Part shown: positions 24,976 through 34,005 of the stretch, piece by piece | Layout of the letters: each line of letters begins with the position of its first letter | Numbering within the stretch: position 1 is the stretch's first letter | From: Alphaproteobacteria bacterium | GTDB taxonomy: Bacteria; Pseudomonadota; Alphaproteobacteria; CAAHEQ01; UBA3637 | Length of the DNA stretch: 54,312 bases | Reading direction: 5' to 3' | Assembly: GCA_017467335.1 (NCBI GenBank) | Contig: JAFTSJ010000041.1 | Location: forward strand, 1 to 54,312 | Notes under the pieces: model-generated | What the model saw: the letters and a program-made list of their open reading frames with translations, nothing else | The model's database searches: none | Told to the model about the DNA's origin: nothing | Translations under genes and position numbers: made by a program

Positions 24976-25004
24976 TTGCAAAATGAAAATCTTTTATGTA
25001 GTAT
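24976..25004 (+). promoter_or_regulatory. Promoter of pyrG
   Basis: TTGCAA (24976-24981) and TAGTAT (24999-25004) are spaced 17 bp apart. This gives a ~190-nt leader before pyrG. No strong terminator hairpin was recognised inside the leader. Confidence 0.55.
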
Positions 25005-25200
25005 ATGAACAATTATTTTTAGAGAATCGTATGCAAATGATACAAAATAAAACCGATTCAATATGTTGTAACTGTCATAATTGGTTTATCAATTTTGCTT
25101 TTGGTTTTCTTTCCCCCAAAACATATTATCAAGAATATACGTTTTCGTTGACGAGGGGTTATTTTTATTATCACATTTGGCACAAAAAGGAACTTTGAAC

Positions 25201-26841
25201 ATGACAAAATACATTTTTATTTTAGGTGGCGTTGTATCTTCTTTGGGAAAGGGGATTGCTTCTGCTTCAATCGGGTGTTTATTAAAGTCACGAGGATATT
25301 CCGTTCGTATGCGAAAAATGGATCCGTATTTGAATGTGGATCCGGGTACGATGTCGCCTTATCAGCATGGAGAAGTTTTTGTAACGGATGATGGAGCCGA
25401 AACAGATTTAGATTTAGGACATTATGAACGATTTGCCGATTTAAATTGTCACAAAACGGATAGTATTTCCGGTGGTCGTATTTATTATAATGTGATTCAA
25501 AAAGAAAGACGGGGCGATTATTTAGGGGCGACTGTTCAAGCTATTCCGCATGTGACTAATGAAATTAAGGATTTTATTCGTTCGGATTTGCATGGAGAAG
25601 ATTTTGTTTTATATGAAGTCGGAGGTACGGTTGGTGATATTGAAGGAACGTTAATGTTGGAAGCAATTCGTCAATTTGCCAATGATGTTGGTCGGGAAAA
25701 CGTTTGTTTTTTATTTTTAACATTATTACCGTACATTGATACAGCCGGTGAATTAAAAACGAAACCGACACAACATGCTGTAAAAACATTGTTGGAAGCC
25801 GGTATTCAAGCTGATATTTTACTATGTCGTTCGAAAATACGATTAGGGGCGGAAGAAAGACGGAAACTTGGTTTATTTTGTAATATTCCGGCAGAAGATG
25901 TTGTTGTTGCATTAGATGTTGATAATATTTATAAAGTGCCGTTAGCTTATCATGCCGAAGGATTAGATGTTCAGGTTTTGAAACATTTCCGTATGAACGA
26001 ATCGGCTCCTGAACCGAATTTGTCTAAATGGAAAGATATTGTGCATATTGCCTCTAATTATGAAAAAGAAGTTAAAATAGCCGTTGTCGGTAAATATTGC
26101 GGATTACTGGAAGCCTATAAATCGCTTCATGAAGCTTTAATTCATGCCGGTATTGCTAATCGGGCAAAAGTACGTATTTCATGGATTGAATCAGAGCAAT
26201 TAGAAGAATTAAGTGATGAAAAACTGGCAGAAACGTTGAAACCGTATGATGGTATTTTAGTTCCCGGCGGATTTGGTGTTCGGGGCATTCAAGGGAAAAT
26301 CAGAGCCGTTCAATATGCCCGTGAACATCATGTTCCCTTTTTTGGTATTTGTTTAGGTATGCAAATGGCTGTTATTGAAGCGGCTCGGCATTTGCTCGGT
26401 ATTGAAAATGCGTCATCGGCTGAATTTGGTACAAAATGTGAAGCTGTTATTTCAAAAATGAAAGTGTGGGAAAAAGACGGTGTTCAATATATTCGACAAG
26501 ATAATGGCGATTTAGGCGGAACAATGCGTTTAGGGGCTTATCCGTGTGATTTAAAAGCAGGCTCGTTGGCTGAAAAAATATATGGGTGTGCTCATATACA
26601 AGAACGTCATCGTCATCGTTACGAAATGGATATTGCATATGAAAAAGCGTTAGCTGAAAAAGGCTTTGTTGTTTCTGGTAAATCACCGGACGGATTATTG
26701 CCTGAAATTGTGGAAATTCCTGAACATCCGTTCTTTATTGCCGTTCAATTTCATCCGGAATTTACATCACGCCCCGGTCAACCTAATCCGATATTTAAGG
26801 CGTTTATCGAAGCCTCATTGAAAAATGAATATATTGTTTGA
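25201..26841 (+). CDS. pyrG: CTP synthase
   Basis: The 546-aa enzyme makes CTP from UTP, ATP and glutamine. The N-terminal synthetase domain starts [16 protein letters not shown] (P-loop) and includes [14 protein letters not shown] and I-S-G-G-R-I-Y. The glutaminase domain carries F-G-I-C-L-G-M-Q-M, with the nucleophilic Cys near 383, and a C-terminal H-P-E-F dyad. The ATG at 25201 behind AAGGAAC is chosen over an upstream frame lacking homology. The usual neighbours eno and secG are absent. Confidence 0.97.
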   Translation: MTKYIFILGGVVSSLGKGIASASIGCLLKSRGYSVRMRKMDPYLNVDPGTMSPYQHGEVFVTDDGAETDLDLGHYERFADLNCHKTDSISGGRIYYNVIQKERRGDYLGATVQAIPHVTNEIKDFIRSDLHGEDFVLYEVGGTVGDIEGTLMLEAIRQFANDVGRENVCFLFLTLLPYIDTAGELKTKPTQHAVKTLLEAGIQADILLCRSKIRLGAEERRKLGLFCNIPAEDVVVALDVDNIYKVPLAYHAEGLDVQVLKHFRMNESAPEPNLSKWKDIVHIASNYEKEVKIAVVGKYCGLLEAYKSLHEALIHAGIANRAKVRISWIESEQLEELSDEKLAETLKPYDGILVPGGFGVRGIQGKIRAVQYAREHHVPFFGICLGMQMAVIEAARHLLGIENASSAEFGTKCEAVISKMKVWEKDGVQYIRQDNGDLGGTMRLGAYPCDLKAGSLAEKIYGCAHIQERHRHRYEMDIAYEKALAEKGFVVSGKSPDGLLPEIVEIPEHPFFIAVQFHPEFTSRPGQPNPIFKAFIEASLKNEYIV

Positions 26842-26875
26842 ATACGGTAAACGGTTTCTGATTATTGAGATTGTT

Positions 26876-27574
26876 TTATTCAAATAGTCTGAATTGCCAA
26901 GCACTGATAACGGCTAAGGCAGCCGTTTCGGCTCGGAGAATTGTTTTTCCCAAATGAATCTGACACAAATTTTCCGTTCGAGATAATAAATCATTTTCTC
27001 GTTCGGAAAAACCACCTTCCGGTCCGATGAAAAAAGCAGGAATCATGGTTGGTAATAATTTATCTGATTGTAGCTTTCTTTCGGCCAAATGAACAAGTGT
27101 AACAGTGTTATCAAATTGATTGATAACATTTTGAATGGATTGTGGTTGATGTAATATGGGTATATGAGTGCGTTCACATTGTTCGCATGCTTCATATATA
27201 ATACTTTGAGCTCGTTCAAAATTAAAAGCCCGTACAACCGTTCTATCGGTTATAAGCGGAAAAATTTCCGTTACCCCCAGTTCTGTTGCTTTTTGTAAAA
27301 TTAAATCCATGTTTTCTTTTTTAATCAGAGCCGGACATAAAATACAAGAGGGTAATTTTTCTTGTACGGAGATTTGTTCTTGTACCTGTAAAGCAATTGC
27401 TTTTTTACCTGTATATTGAATACGGGCAGACCATTCCCCATCTATGCCGTTAAATACCAAAATTGTGTCTTCGTCTTTTAAACGCATAACATGAATTAGA
27501 TAGTGTGTTTGTTTTTCATCCGGATTGAAAACAATATTTTCATTTAATGATTCTGGTGTATATAAACGTATCAT
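26876..27574 (-). CDS. rsmE: 16S rRNA m3U1498 methyltransferase
   Basis: The 232-aa SPOUT-fold methyltransferase starts at 27574 (MIRLYTPES) behind AAGGAAG; the longer frame is inside the upstream gene. RsmE features are H-Y-L-I-H-V-M-R-L near 30, A-T-E-L-G-V-T-E-I-F-P-L, E-A-C-E-Q-C-E-R, and the SAM-knot I-G-P-E-G-G-F-S-E at about 180, ending L-G-x-x-I-L-R-A-E-T-A-A. It methylates N3 of U1498 in the 30S subunit. Its ATG overlaps the stop of the preceding regulator gene. Confidence 0.94.
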   Translation of the reverse strand: MIRLYTPESLNENIVFNPDEKQTHYLIHVMRLKDEDTILVFNGIDGEWSARIQYTGKKAIALQVQEQISVQEKLPSCILCPALIKKENMDLILQKATELGVTEIFPLITDRTVVRAFNFERAQSIIYEACEQCERTHIPILHQPQSIQNVINQFDNTVTLVHLAERKLQSDKLLPTMIPAFFIGPEGGFSERENDLLSRTENLCQIHLGKTILRAETAALAVISAWQFRLFE

Positions 27575-29568
27575 TTTTCTTCCTTTTGTTCCGAAAAAGG
27601 TAAACATTCCAATAAAACAGCTGATACGTCATCTTGCGGAGGAGGGGGAGCAAAATGAAAGAAATCTTGTACAATTAAACGCATTGTTTCTTTTAAATCA
27701 GATTGTTTTAAAGCTTGTTTAACGATTGTTGCCAATCCTTTTTGACCCAACCGGTCTTCTTTTACGTTGAGTGTTTCTGTAAAAGCATCACTATACATAA
27801 ACAAACAATGACCTGTTTTAAAAGAAACGGTATGATTTGTATAAACCGCTTTTTCTGATATACCAAGCGGTAATCCTTTGGTATTGAGAGCTGTCAAACG
27901 TTTTTGGTTCCAGATAAACGGAGGCGGACTGCCGGCTCCGGCATATGTTAATGTTTGATTTTGAGGATCTAAAATACCGAAAAAGAATGTAGCGAACTGA
28001 CCTCTTTGTAATAACTTACATAATTGAATATTCAAAATATCCAAAAAGTCGGACGGCTTTTCAACGTTAATCTGCATCTGAAAAATCAAGGTATGTAATC
28101 GAAAAGTATTCAAAGCTGTAGCTAATCCGTGACCGGAAAAATCACACAAATAAATACCCAATTTATTTTGAGGTAATTGAATAACTTGCCAAAAATCACC
28201 ACCTAATTTGTCAGACGGTTCAAAAAACGGGACAATATTAAATCCGTATCGTTTGCGAATATCTTGAATGGTTGCCGGACAAGGTAATAAGCCTAACTGC
28301 ATGTTTTGAGCCGTTGTTAGTTCCGTTTGGATTTGTTTTAAACGCATTTCTAATCGTTTAACAAGTAACCGATGTTCTAAATGTGTGCGGACACGGGCAA
28401 AAAATTCCAACGGATTAACCGGCTTTGTAATAAAGTCAGAAGCTCCGGCTTTGAATGTTTTGTCCCGAGCTTCACGTGTATCGGAAGCTGTTTGAATTAA
28501 AACAGGAATTGAACGGGTACTGCTGACTGATTTTAATCGATTCAGAACTTCAAATCCATCCAATTTAGGCATTGTGATATCTAAAATAATTAAGTCGGGT
28601 TCAAATGATAAGACTTTGTTTAATCCTTCAATACCGTCTTTGGCAACAGATATTTGAATAATGCCCAGTTGTGCCAATAATCCGGCAATTAAGGCTTGAT
28701 TGCTTTCGTCATCTTCAATAATCAGAACTTTACAGCCGGATAGATTTTCTTTTCCAATGGCTGAAACTTGATTTTCAACAGCGGTAAACAAAGAAACCTT
28801 ATCCGGTTTTTTTATGCTTTCTTTTAAAAATGAGAGTGAAATTTCCCGACCATAATTATCAATCGTGCATGAATCGGCAACACTGGCAATGATGCGTAGC
28901 CCGCGTCCGGTTTTGGCTTCAATACTGGATGGTTGTTTTAAAATATCGGATAATGAATAACCCATACCTTCATCATGAATGACAATTTTCATTTTTAAAT
29001 TATCCCATTGAGCCGATATACCGATTGCTTTTTTGGCAAAAGACGGCGTATTGAGTCGTTTACGCAATAAGTTTGTGTATAAACGGTATTTGTCGGGCGA
29101 TTGACGCAAATTGCTGGATAATTTTAAATTACCGTGAATAAGACCGTTGACCAATGCTTCATGTAAAGCTAAATGAATTGAATCAAAATGAAAAGACGAT
29201 AAATGGAAGCGTTCTTTTAAGGCTGTTGTAAATACCATAGATACATCAAATCGATAAATAATCGGACCGGTCAATAAAAATCCCAATCCGTTGCGACTGG
29301 TATTATATTGATGGCGATGAACGAAATCCTGAATGCTTTTAAGTGAAGCATTTCCGTCAATTAAGGCCGTAATTGGTAATTGAAACAGTGTTTGCAGGCG
29401 TGTATCGGTAAAATCATCGGAAATAACGCAAACAGCCGGTGGTATTTTGGTATAATCAGACTGACGAATAAACGGGTTATCATCAGATGGCCATAACGGT
29501 AATTGACATTTTTTGGCAATTTTAAGTAATTTTTCTTTGGCGATTCCGTCTCCGGTTAAGTAGAGCAT
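27571..29568 (-). CDS. Three-domain signalling protein: HATPase, receiver, PP2C phosphatase
   Basis: The 665-aa protein starts with a less clear ~110-residue region. It continues with a histidine-kinase-like ATPase domain (about 135-250; H-E-A-L-V-N-G-L-I-H-G-N, D-E-G-M-G-Y, G-R-G-L). A response-regulator receiver follows (about 278-395; phospho-acceptor Asp in L-I-I-L-D-I-T-M-P-K). A C-terminal SpoIIE-type PP2C phosphatase covers about 430-655 (G-G-D-F-W, D-F-S-G-H-G, D-D-V-S-A). These are the parts of a partner-switching pathway, in which kinase and phosphatase act on an STAS antagonist. No STAS or sigma gene lies nearby. It overlaps rsmE by 4 nt. Confidence 0.88.
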   Translation of the reverse strand: MLYLTGDGIAKEKLLKIAKKCQLPLWPSDDNPFIRQSDYTKIPPAVCVISDDFTDTRLQTLFQLPITALIDGNASLKSIQDFVHRHQYNTSRNGLGFLLTGPIIYRFDVSMVFTTALKERFHLSSFHFDSIHLALHEALVNGLIHGNLKLSSNLRQSPDKYRLYTNLLRKRLNTPSFAKKAIGISAQWDNLKMKIVIHDEGMGYSLSDILKQPSSIEAKTGRGLRIIASVADSCTIDNYGREISLSFLKESIKKPDKVSLFTAVENQVSAIGKENLSGCKVLIIEDDESNQALIAGLLAQLGIIQISVAKDGIEGLNKVLSFEPDLIILDITMPKLDGFEVLNRLKSVSSTRSIPVLIQTASDTREARDKTFKAGASDFITKPVNPLEFFARVRTHLEHRLLVKRLEMRLKQIQTELTTAQNMQLGLLPCPATIQDIRKRYGFNIVPFFEPSDKLGGDFWQVIQLPQNKLGIYLCDFSGHGLATALNTFRLHTLIFQMQINVEKPSDFLDILNIQLCKLLQRGQFATFFFGILDPQNQTLTYAGAGSPPPFIWNQKRLTALNTKGLPLGISEKAVYTNHTVSFKTGHCLFMYSDAFTETLNVKEDRLGQKGLATIVKQALKQSDLKETMRLIVQDFFHFAPPPPQDDVSAVLLECLPFSEQKEEK

Positions 29569-29732
29569 ATTTATCCTCGTTTATACGTTGTACATTGTTA
29601 TTATCATCTTATTTTTTTTTAGAAAAAACAAGTGGACATGTTTATTTTTGTAAAAAAAATGTTTTTTGTTGCTTTTTTGATAAAAAGACGATAGACTCAC
29701 GACAAGTATTATTTTTTTTGAAAGAGGTGCCT

Positions 29733-31289
29733 ATGAAAAATTTGAATCCGATTATGATTTCCGGAAAAGAAGTTATTCCTTTGATTGAAGGGGGAAAAGG
29801 GATTGCCGTTTCAGACGGCCATTCATCGGGGGCATGGGCAAAAGCCGGTGCGGTAGGAACGATTTCCGGTGTTTTTGCTGATATTATTGATGAAAAAGGG
29901 CATATTGTTCCCAAAGTTTATACACGCCGTACACGACAAGAACGTCATAATGAATTGATTGAAATGTCGATTAAAGGAGGTATTTCTCAAGCTAAAATTG
30001 CTCATGAAATCGCAGGTGGTAACGGTCGAATCCATATGAACGTTTTATGGGAAATGGGGGGAAGTATTCCCATTTTGGAAGGCGTGATGGATTCATGTGA
30101 AAAAATAGTCGGCAATTTGAAATCCAAAGCCCCTGAAAAGTATCAGGAAAAATTGGAAGCTGTTGGTGAAAAAGTACAACAAACATTGGGAACGTTACGT
30201 TTTCAATATCAAAAACGGTTAGGGGAAGCTGTTCCCGTTGTTGAAAGTATGTTGGGTGAAGTTCATAAATTGGTTCATGGTATTACATGTGGAGCAGGGA
30301 TGCCGTATAAATTGGCTGAAATTGCTTCCAAATACGGTTTATACTATTATCCGATTGTTTCATCGGCTCGTGCTTTTCGTGCTTTATGGTTAAGAAGTTA
30401 TAAAAACTGTCCGGAATATTTGGGTGGGGTTGTTTATGAAGATCCGTGGTTGGCCGGTGGTCACAATGGTTTATCAAATTCCGAAGACCCGACAAAACCG
30501 GAAAAACCTTATGAACGATTGGTGGCATTACGTAAGCAGATGAATGAATATGGTTTGACACATGTTCCGATTGTGTTAGCCGGTGGTGTATGGAATTTAT
30601 CGGAATTTGATGATTATATTGATAATCCGGATATTGGTTTATTAGCATTTCAATTGGGAACACGTCCCTTATTGACACAGGAAAGTCCTGTTGCTAAGGC
30701 ATGGCAGGGGTGTTTGCGTGGTTTAAAACCGAATGATGTTGTTTTGCAACAATTTTCTCCGACCGGCTTTTATTCATCTGCCGTTCGTAATAAATTTATT
30801 CAAAAATTATTTGATCGGAAAGATACGGAAATGCCTTATACGGAAAAAGCCGAAGGTATTTTTGTGAAACCGTTTGCTGTTTCAGCGGCTCATACGGTTT
30901 ATTTAACGGAACACGACTTCAAACGAGCTCATTCGTATTTAGCGGGGGAACGACCGGTAGCTGTTCGCACACCGGATAATTCTTTAATTTTCTTAACAAA
31001 GGAAGAAGATGCTCAAATCAAAGAAGATCGTGTAAATTGTGTCGGTTGTTTATCAGCGTGTGCTTTTTCAGGATGGTCGCAAGCAACCGGGCATTTAGAT
31101 CGGTTACCTGATTCTCGTTCATTTTGTATCAACAAAACATTGACGGCTATTGCTCATGGCGAAAGCATTGATAATAATTTGATGTTTGCTGGTCATTTGG
31201 CTTATCGTTTTGGTCAGGACCCAATGTATAAAAACGGATATATTCCAACGGTTGAAGAATTGATTGATGCGTTGTTATCCGGTCGATAA
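29733..31289 (+). CDS. Nitronate monooxygenase-like FMN protein
   Basis: The 518-aa TIM-barrel protein is related to 2-nitropropane dioxygenase/nitronate monooxygenase. It starts at 29733 behind AAAGAGGTG, discarding a 46-codon upstream extension. Recognised parts are I-T-C-G-A-G-M-P (about 180), V-S-S-A-R-A-F-R-A, V-I-V-L-A-G-G-V-W-N for phosphate binding (about 281-290), and Q-L-G-T-R-P-L-L-T-Q-E-S. The C-terminal portion adds V-N-C-V-G-C-L-S-A-C, a Cys cluster not typical of plain nitronate monooxygenases. It is longer than most family members. The substrate is unknown. Confidence 0.75.
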   Translation: MKNLNPIMISGKEVIPLIEGGKGIAVSDGHSSGAWAKAGAVGTISGVFADIIDEKGHIVPKVYTRRTRQERHNELIEMSIKGGISQAKIAHEIAGGNGRIHMNVLWEMGGSIPILEGVMDSCEKIVGNLKSKAPEKYQEKLEAVGEKVQQTLGTLRFQYQKRLGEAVPVVESMLGEVHKLVHGITCGAGMPYKLAEIASKYGLYYYPIVSSARAFRALWLRSYKNCPEYLGGVVYEDPWLAGGHNGLSNSEDPTKPEKPYERLVALRKQMNEYGLTHVPIVLAGGVWNLSEFDDYIDNPDIGLLAFQLGTRPLLTQESPVAKAWQGCLRGLKPNDVVLQQFSPTGFYSSAVRNKFIQKLFDRKDTEMPYTEKAEGIFVKPFAVSAAHTVYLTEHDFKRAHSYLAGERPVAVRTPDNSLIFLTKEEDAQIKEDRVNCVGCLSACAFSGWSQATGHLDRLPDSRSFCINKTLTAIAHGESIDNNLMFAGHLAYRFGQDPMYKNGYIPTVEELIDALLSGR

Positions 31290-31302
31290 TATGATAATAA
31301 TG

Positions 31303-31336
31303 AAAACACCTTTCCTACAAGGAAAGGTGTTTTTTT
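31303..31336. terminator. Strong terminator after the FMN protein gene
   Basis: AAAACACCTTTCCT and AGGAAAGGTGTTTT (14 bp, loop ACA) are followed by a T-run; an A-run on the other side also serves the leftward gene. Confidence 0.93.
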
Positions 31337-31353
31337 GTATTTGAGGTTATACA

Positions 31354-31653
31354 TTATTTTTTTGATTTTTCGGTTGATTGTGTTCTATTTTTAGAGGAAT
31401 CAGGTGAGATTTCTTTTTCTTTTTCTTTTTCTTTAAACGGTTCTTTGGCTGCTTCCCAAGCATTTTTTGATGCTTCTTTTGTCGCTTCCCATGCCGTTGA
31501 TGTTCCTTCTTTTGTGGCTTCCCAAGCGTCACCTGCAACATCTTTTGTTTTTTCCCAAATTGTTTCCATGTCTTTATGGCAATTATTATAATTGACATGC
31601 GTATTGTTATTTTGAGTAGATTGTTTTTGTGTGTTTTGTTGTAAATGAGCCAT
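31354..31653 (-). CDS. LEA-like hydrophilic repeat protein
   Basis: The 99-aa protein has a Gln/Asn/Thr-rich N-terminus. A middle made of ~11-residue repeats follows (W-E-K-T-K-D-V-A-G-D-A / W-E-A-T-K-E-G-T-S-T-A / W-E-A-T-K-E-A-S-K-N-A / W-E-A-A-K-E), then a Lys/Glu/Ser-rich tail. The 11-mer periodicity with Ala, Lys and Glu is that of late-embryogenesis-abundant-type amphipathic helices, associated with desiccation or osmotic protection. AAGGAG precedes the ATG. No signal peptide. An overlapping frame at 31347-31598 is a shadow. Confidence 0.72.
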   Translation of the reverse strand: MAHLQQNTQKQSTQNNNTHVNYNNCHKDMETIWEKTKDVAGDAWEATKEGTSTAWEATKEASKNAWEAAKEPFKEKEKEKEISPDSSKNRTQSTEKSKK

Positions 31654-31745
31654 TTTTTTTCTCCTTTTTAAATAAGTTATAACAAAATTAAATTAAGATA
31701 AAATTCGGCTATTTCAATTAAACTTTCGATAATAAGATAAGTCTG

Positions 31746-31774
31746 TTGACAAAAGTGAGCCTTTTTTTTATAAT
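31746..31774 (+). promoter_or_regulatory. Consensus sigma70 promoter
   Basis: TTGACA (31746-31751), a 17-bp spacer and TATAAT (31769-31774) match consensus fully. It precedes the small kinase gene by 23 bp, so the leader is very short. Confidence 0.9.
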
Positions 31775-31797
31775 AAAAACGGTTTTAAGGAGGGTAT

Positions 31798-32271
31798 ATG
31801 AAAATTTTAATTATTGGTCCTTCCGGTAGTGGAAAAACAACTTTTGCTAAAAAATTAACTCAAAAAACAAAATTTCCTTACTTTGATTTAGACAATGTTT
31901 ATTGGAATAATGACGGTGACAAAAAATTTATTTTTAAACGAACGCCGGAAGAACGTGTTAACCTTATTCATCGAATTACACAACATTCTGATTGGATTGT
32001 TGACGGGATTTATACCAAAGATTGGGCTACGCCCGTTTATGAACAAGCTGACCATATTCTTTTTATTCATACAAATTTATGGCTTCGGGATTATCGTATT
32101 TTAAAACGATTTTTGAAACGGCTGTTCGGTATTGAAAAGAACGAGCCGAACGGTTCAATAAGAGCCTTGATTGCTTTATTATGTTTTAATCATCGTATTG
32201 AAAAAGATTACCGTCAAAAAATTGATACAAAAATAAAAGAGTGTGGTAAAACTTATATGATTATAAGATAA
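31798..32271 (+). CDS. P-loop nucleotide kinase-like protein
   Basis: The 157-aa protein starts I-L-I-I-G-P-S-G-S-G-K-T-T-F-A with Walker A at about 7-15. F-D-L-D-N-V-Y-W follows, then W-I-V-D-G-I-Y at about 64-70 and an Arg-rich lid (R-I-L-K-R-F-L-K-R-L). This matches the adenylate-kinase-like group annotated as DNA topology modulation protein (FlaR-like), whose true substrate is unsettled. AAGGAGGG lies before the ATG. A 12-bp inverted repeat spans its stop codon (TAAGATAATACC ... GGTATTATCTTA). Confidence 0.82.
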   Translation: MKILIIGPSGSGKTTFAKKLTQKTKFPYFDLDNVYWNNDGDKKFIFKRTPEERVNLIHRITQHSDWIVDGIYTKDWATPVYEQADHILFIHTNLWLRDYRILKRFLKRLFGIEKNEPNGSIRALIALLCFNHRIEKDYRQKIDTKIKECGKTYMIIR

Positions 32272-32347
32272 TACCCAAGTATATATAAAATGGTATTATC
32301 TTATCGTACAATGCTGTTTTTCAATTAAATAAAATATTAAAAACAAA

Positions 32348-32371
32348 AAAGCGGAGAAATATCTCCGCTTT
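32348..32371. terminator. Terminator between kinase gene and the VirB8 operon
   Basis: AAAGCGGAGA and TCTCCGCTTT pair with loop AATA. On the minus strand a T-run follows, so it mainly ends the leftward secretion operon. Confidence 0.88.
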
Positions 32372-32392
32372 CGCATTTATACAATATTAAAA

Positions 32393-33085
32393 TTAGTCTT
32401 GCTTACGTATCCCGAATGATAATACAACAAAGCCTAACGGATTTTTTAATCGCCGTTCCCACGTTAAACCACGGCGGATAGCCCGAAATGTTACATTTAA
32501 TGTAACAACATATCGTGAGCGGACAGGTTCAGTTTCTCCGTACTTCATATCGGTAAATTCAACTTCTGCACGCCATACATTCTGTCCTTTTGAATTTGTT
32601 CGATAAGGAACAATATTTAAAATGTTTACATTGCGTGTTAACCCGTCTGAACGTGCCTGCTTCAATGCCCGTTCGGCATATGAACCAAATTCTTTATAAA
32701 CAACGCTTTCACTCATCCAATAAACAATACCATCCGGTCCCCATCTGCGTTCCATTTCGGAAATATTGGAACCAATAGTTAATCGAGCAAGCAAATATTG
32801 ACGAATAAACGATTGTGTTAAAACTTTCATATCCAGTTGTTGAAAGTTCGGACGTACAACGTTAATAACCTGTTGTTGTTTGCTGAGTGATGTCAAATAA
32901 AACGGTTGAACACGAACGATTGGCAACAAAGAAAACAATGCGCCAATCAGCATAAACGTACTTAACAATGAAACAACGGCGATAAGAGCAAATGTACGAG
33001 CCATCCATAAATAACGGCGTTCACGCATTCCTTCTTCCGAAATATCATCATCCCTTGATTCAGCATCAAATTCTTGTTCAGCCAT
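32393..33085 (-). CDS. VirB8-like inner-membrane protein (second copy)
   Basis: The 230-aa protein has a short acidic cytoplasmic N-terminus and one transmembrane helix (about 30-55). The periplasmic domain has VirB8 features: an R-R-W-G-P-D-G-I-V-Y-W helix region, E-V-E-F-T-D, and the C-terminal N-P-L-G-F-V-V-L-S-F corresponding to the conserved N-P-x-G motif. VirB8 proteins nucleate type IV secretion machines. The ATG at 33085 follows a G-run. It ends the operon and lies 36 bp after the lipoprotein stop. Confidence 0.82.
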   Translation of the reverse strand: MAEQEFDAESRDDDISEEGMRERRYLWMARTFALIAVVSLLSTFMLIGALFSLLPIVRVQPFYLTSLSKQQQVINVVRPNFQQLDMKVLTQSFIRQYLLARLTIGSNISEMERRWGPDGIVYWMSESVVYKEFGSYAERALKQARSDGLTRNVNILNIVPYRTNSKGQNVWRAEVEFTDMKYGETEPVRSRYVVTLNVTFRAIRRGLTWERRLKNPLGFVVLSFGIRKQD

Positions 33086-33121
33086 CAATCCCCCCGTTTT
33101 TATGATACAGATATTTTGTAA

Positions 33122-33301
33122 TTATAAAAACCATTCAGGTACGGCAGGTGCTTTTTCCAATTGTAAACAGGCACATGGTGATTTTTTCAATTCTGAATAA
33201 TCTGCCCCGATACCAACCGGTTCTCTTTCATAAACAGAACCACAAGCGGCAACAAAAGCAATCAATCCTAAAAATGCCAACAACAATATTTTCTTTTTCA
33301 T
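33122..33301 (-). CDS. VirB7-like small lipoprotein
   Basis: The 59-aa protein has a signal (M-K-K-K-I-L-L-L-A-F-L-G-L-I-A-F) and lipobox V-A-A-C with Cys20. The mature part has two further Cys (S-P-C-A-C-L, 43-45) and a Pro/Trp end. GAGAGG lies 6 bp upstream of the ATG. Position between two VirB8-like genes and size match VirB7-type lipoproteins, which stabilise the outer-membrane ring of type IV secretion systems. The name rests on context and lipobox only. Confidence 0.7.
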   Translation of the reverse strand: MKKKILLLAFLGLIAFVAACGSVYEREPVGIGADYSELKKSPCACLQLEKAPAVPEWFL

Positions 33302-33376
33302 TTTTTACCTCTCTTGTTATAGTTAGTATCTTTACAATAGCATATAAAATAAAATAATCAAACAAAAAATGATAAA

Positions 33377-34003
33377 TTATTTCTTTTTCTCTGTTTCTTC
33401 GTAAGAGTCAATATACATCCCGAACGGATTTGAATAACTTTTCCTAAAAAAACGGCGTGCCGAATTAAATTTAACAGAAACGATGGCAACTCGCCGTTTT
33501 GATTGGATTGTTCCTCGACTGTAATGATAAAGATCAAATTCAATCGTAAATATATTATCCATGCGGGAAATAGATAAAATATCAACACTGGTTGTAGCAT
33601 TTGAACTGTTAATGGCTGTTATTTTATCTTTTAAGCCGTTTGAAAATCTTTTATAAACAGATGTGGAAGATAATTGAGCTACCGGTCCACGATTACCCCA
33701 ACGTCTGTACATTTCATCTTTATCTTGAAATGATGTGTGACGCATATCCATATAATAACGTATCAGCGTTTCATCAATCAGTTTTTTGTCTCCGGCATTT
33801 TTAGAAAACGGTTCCATTTGAAGCAAGTCTTTTGACTCACGGGGGTTTTCCGTTGCAATTTGAGCAATCACTTTTAATTTCGGAGCCATCTGAACAAGAG
33901 TTAAAATCAAAATTAAATTTACACCAACGATAATTGCTGTTATAATCATCCAAAATTTGGCAATTCCTTCGGCTGTACTGTAATCTTTATGTTCATTTGA
34001 CAT
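33377..34003 (-). CDS. VirB8-like inner-membrane protein (first copy)
   Basis: The 208-aa protein starts at 34003, 2 nt after the upstream stop, with GGGGGC as ribosome-binding site. A transmembrane helix is at about 19-41. The periplasmic domain holds R-Y-Y-M-D-M-R-H, Y-R-R-W-G, T-I-E-F-D-L-Y and the terminal S-N-P-F-G-M-Y-I-D-S-Y, which matches the VirB8 N-P-x-G ending. It shares the same layout with the second copy but is strongly diverged, suggesting two different VirB8 subunits rather than a recent duplication. Confidence 0.8.
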   Translation of the reverse strand: MSNEHKDYSTAEGIAKFWMIITAIIVGVNLILILTLVQMAPKLKVIAQIATENPRESKDLLQMEPFSKNAGDKKLIDETLIRYYMDMRHTSFQDKDEMYRRWGNRGPVAQLSSTSVYKRFSNGLKDKITAINSSNATTSVDILSISRMDNIFTIEFDLYHYSRGTIQSKRRVAIVSVKFNSARRFFRKSYSNPFGMYIDSYEETEKKK

Positions 34004-34005
34004 AA

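Noticed and set aside
24983-25198. 71-codon frame directly before pyrG
   Set aside because: Its start overlaps the spacer of the inferred pyrG promoter, no ribosome-binding site, and the composition looks random.
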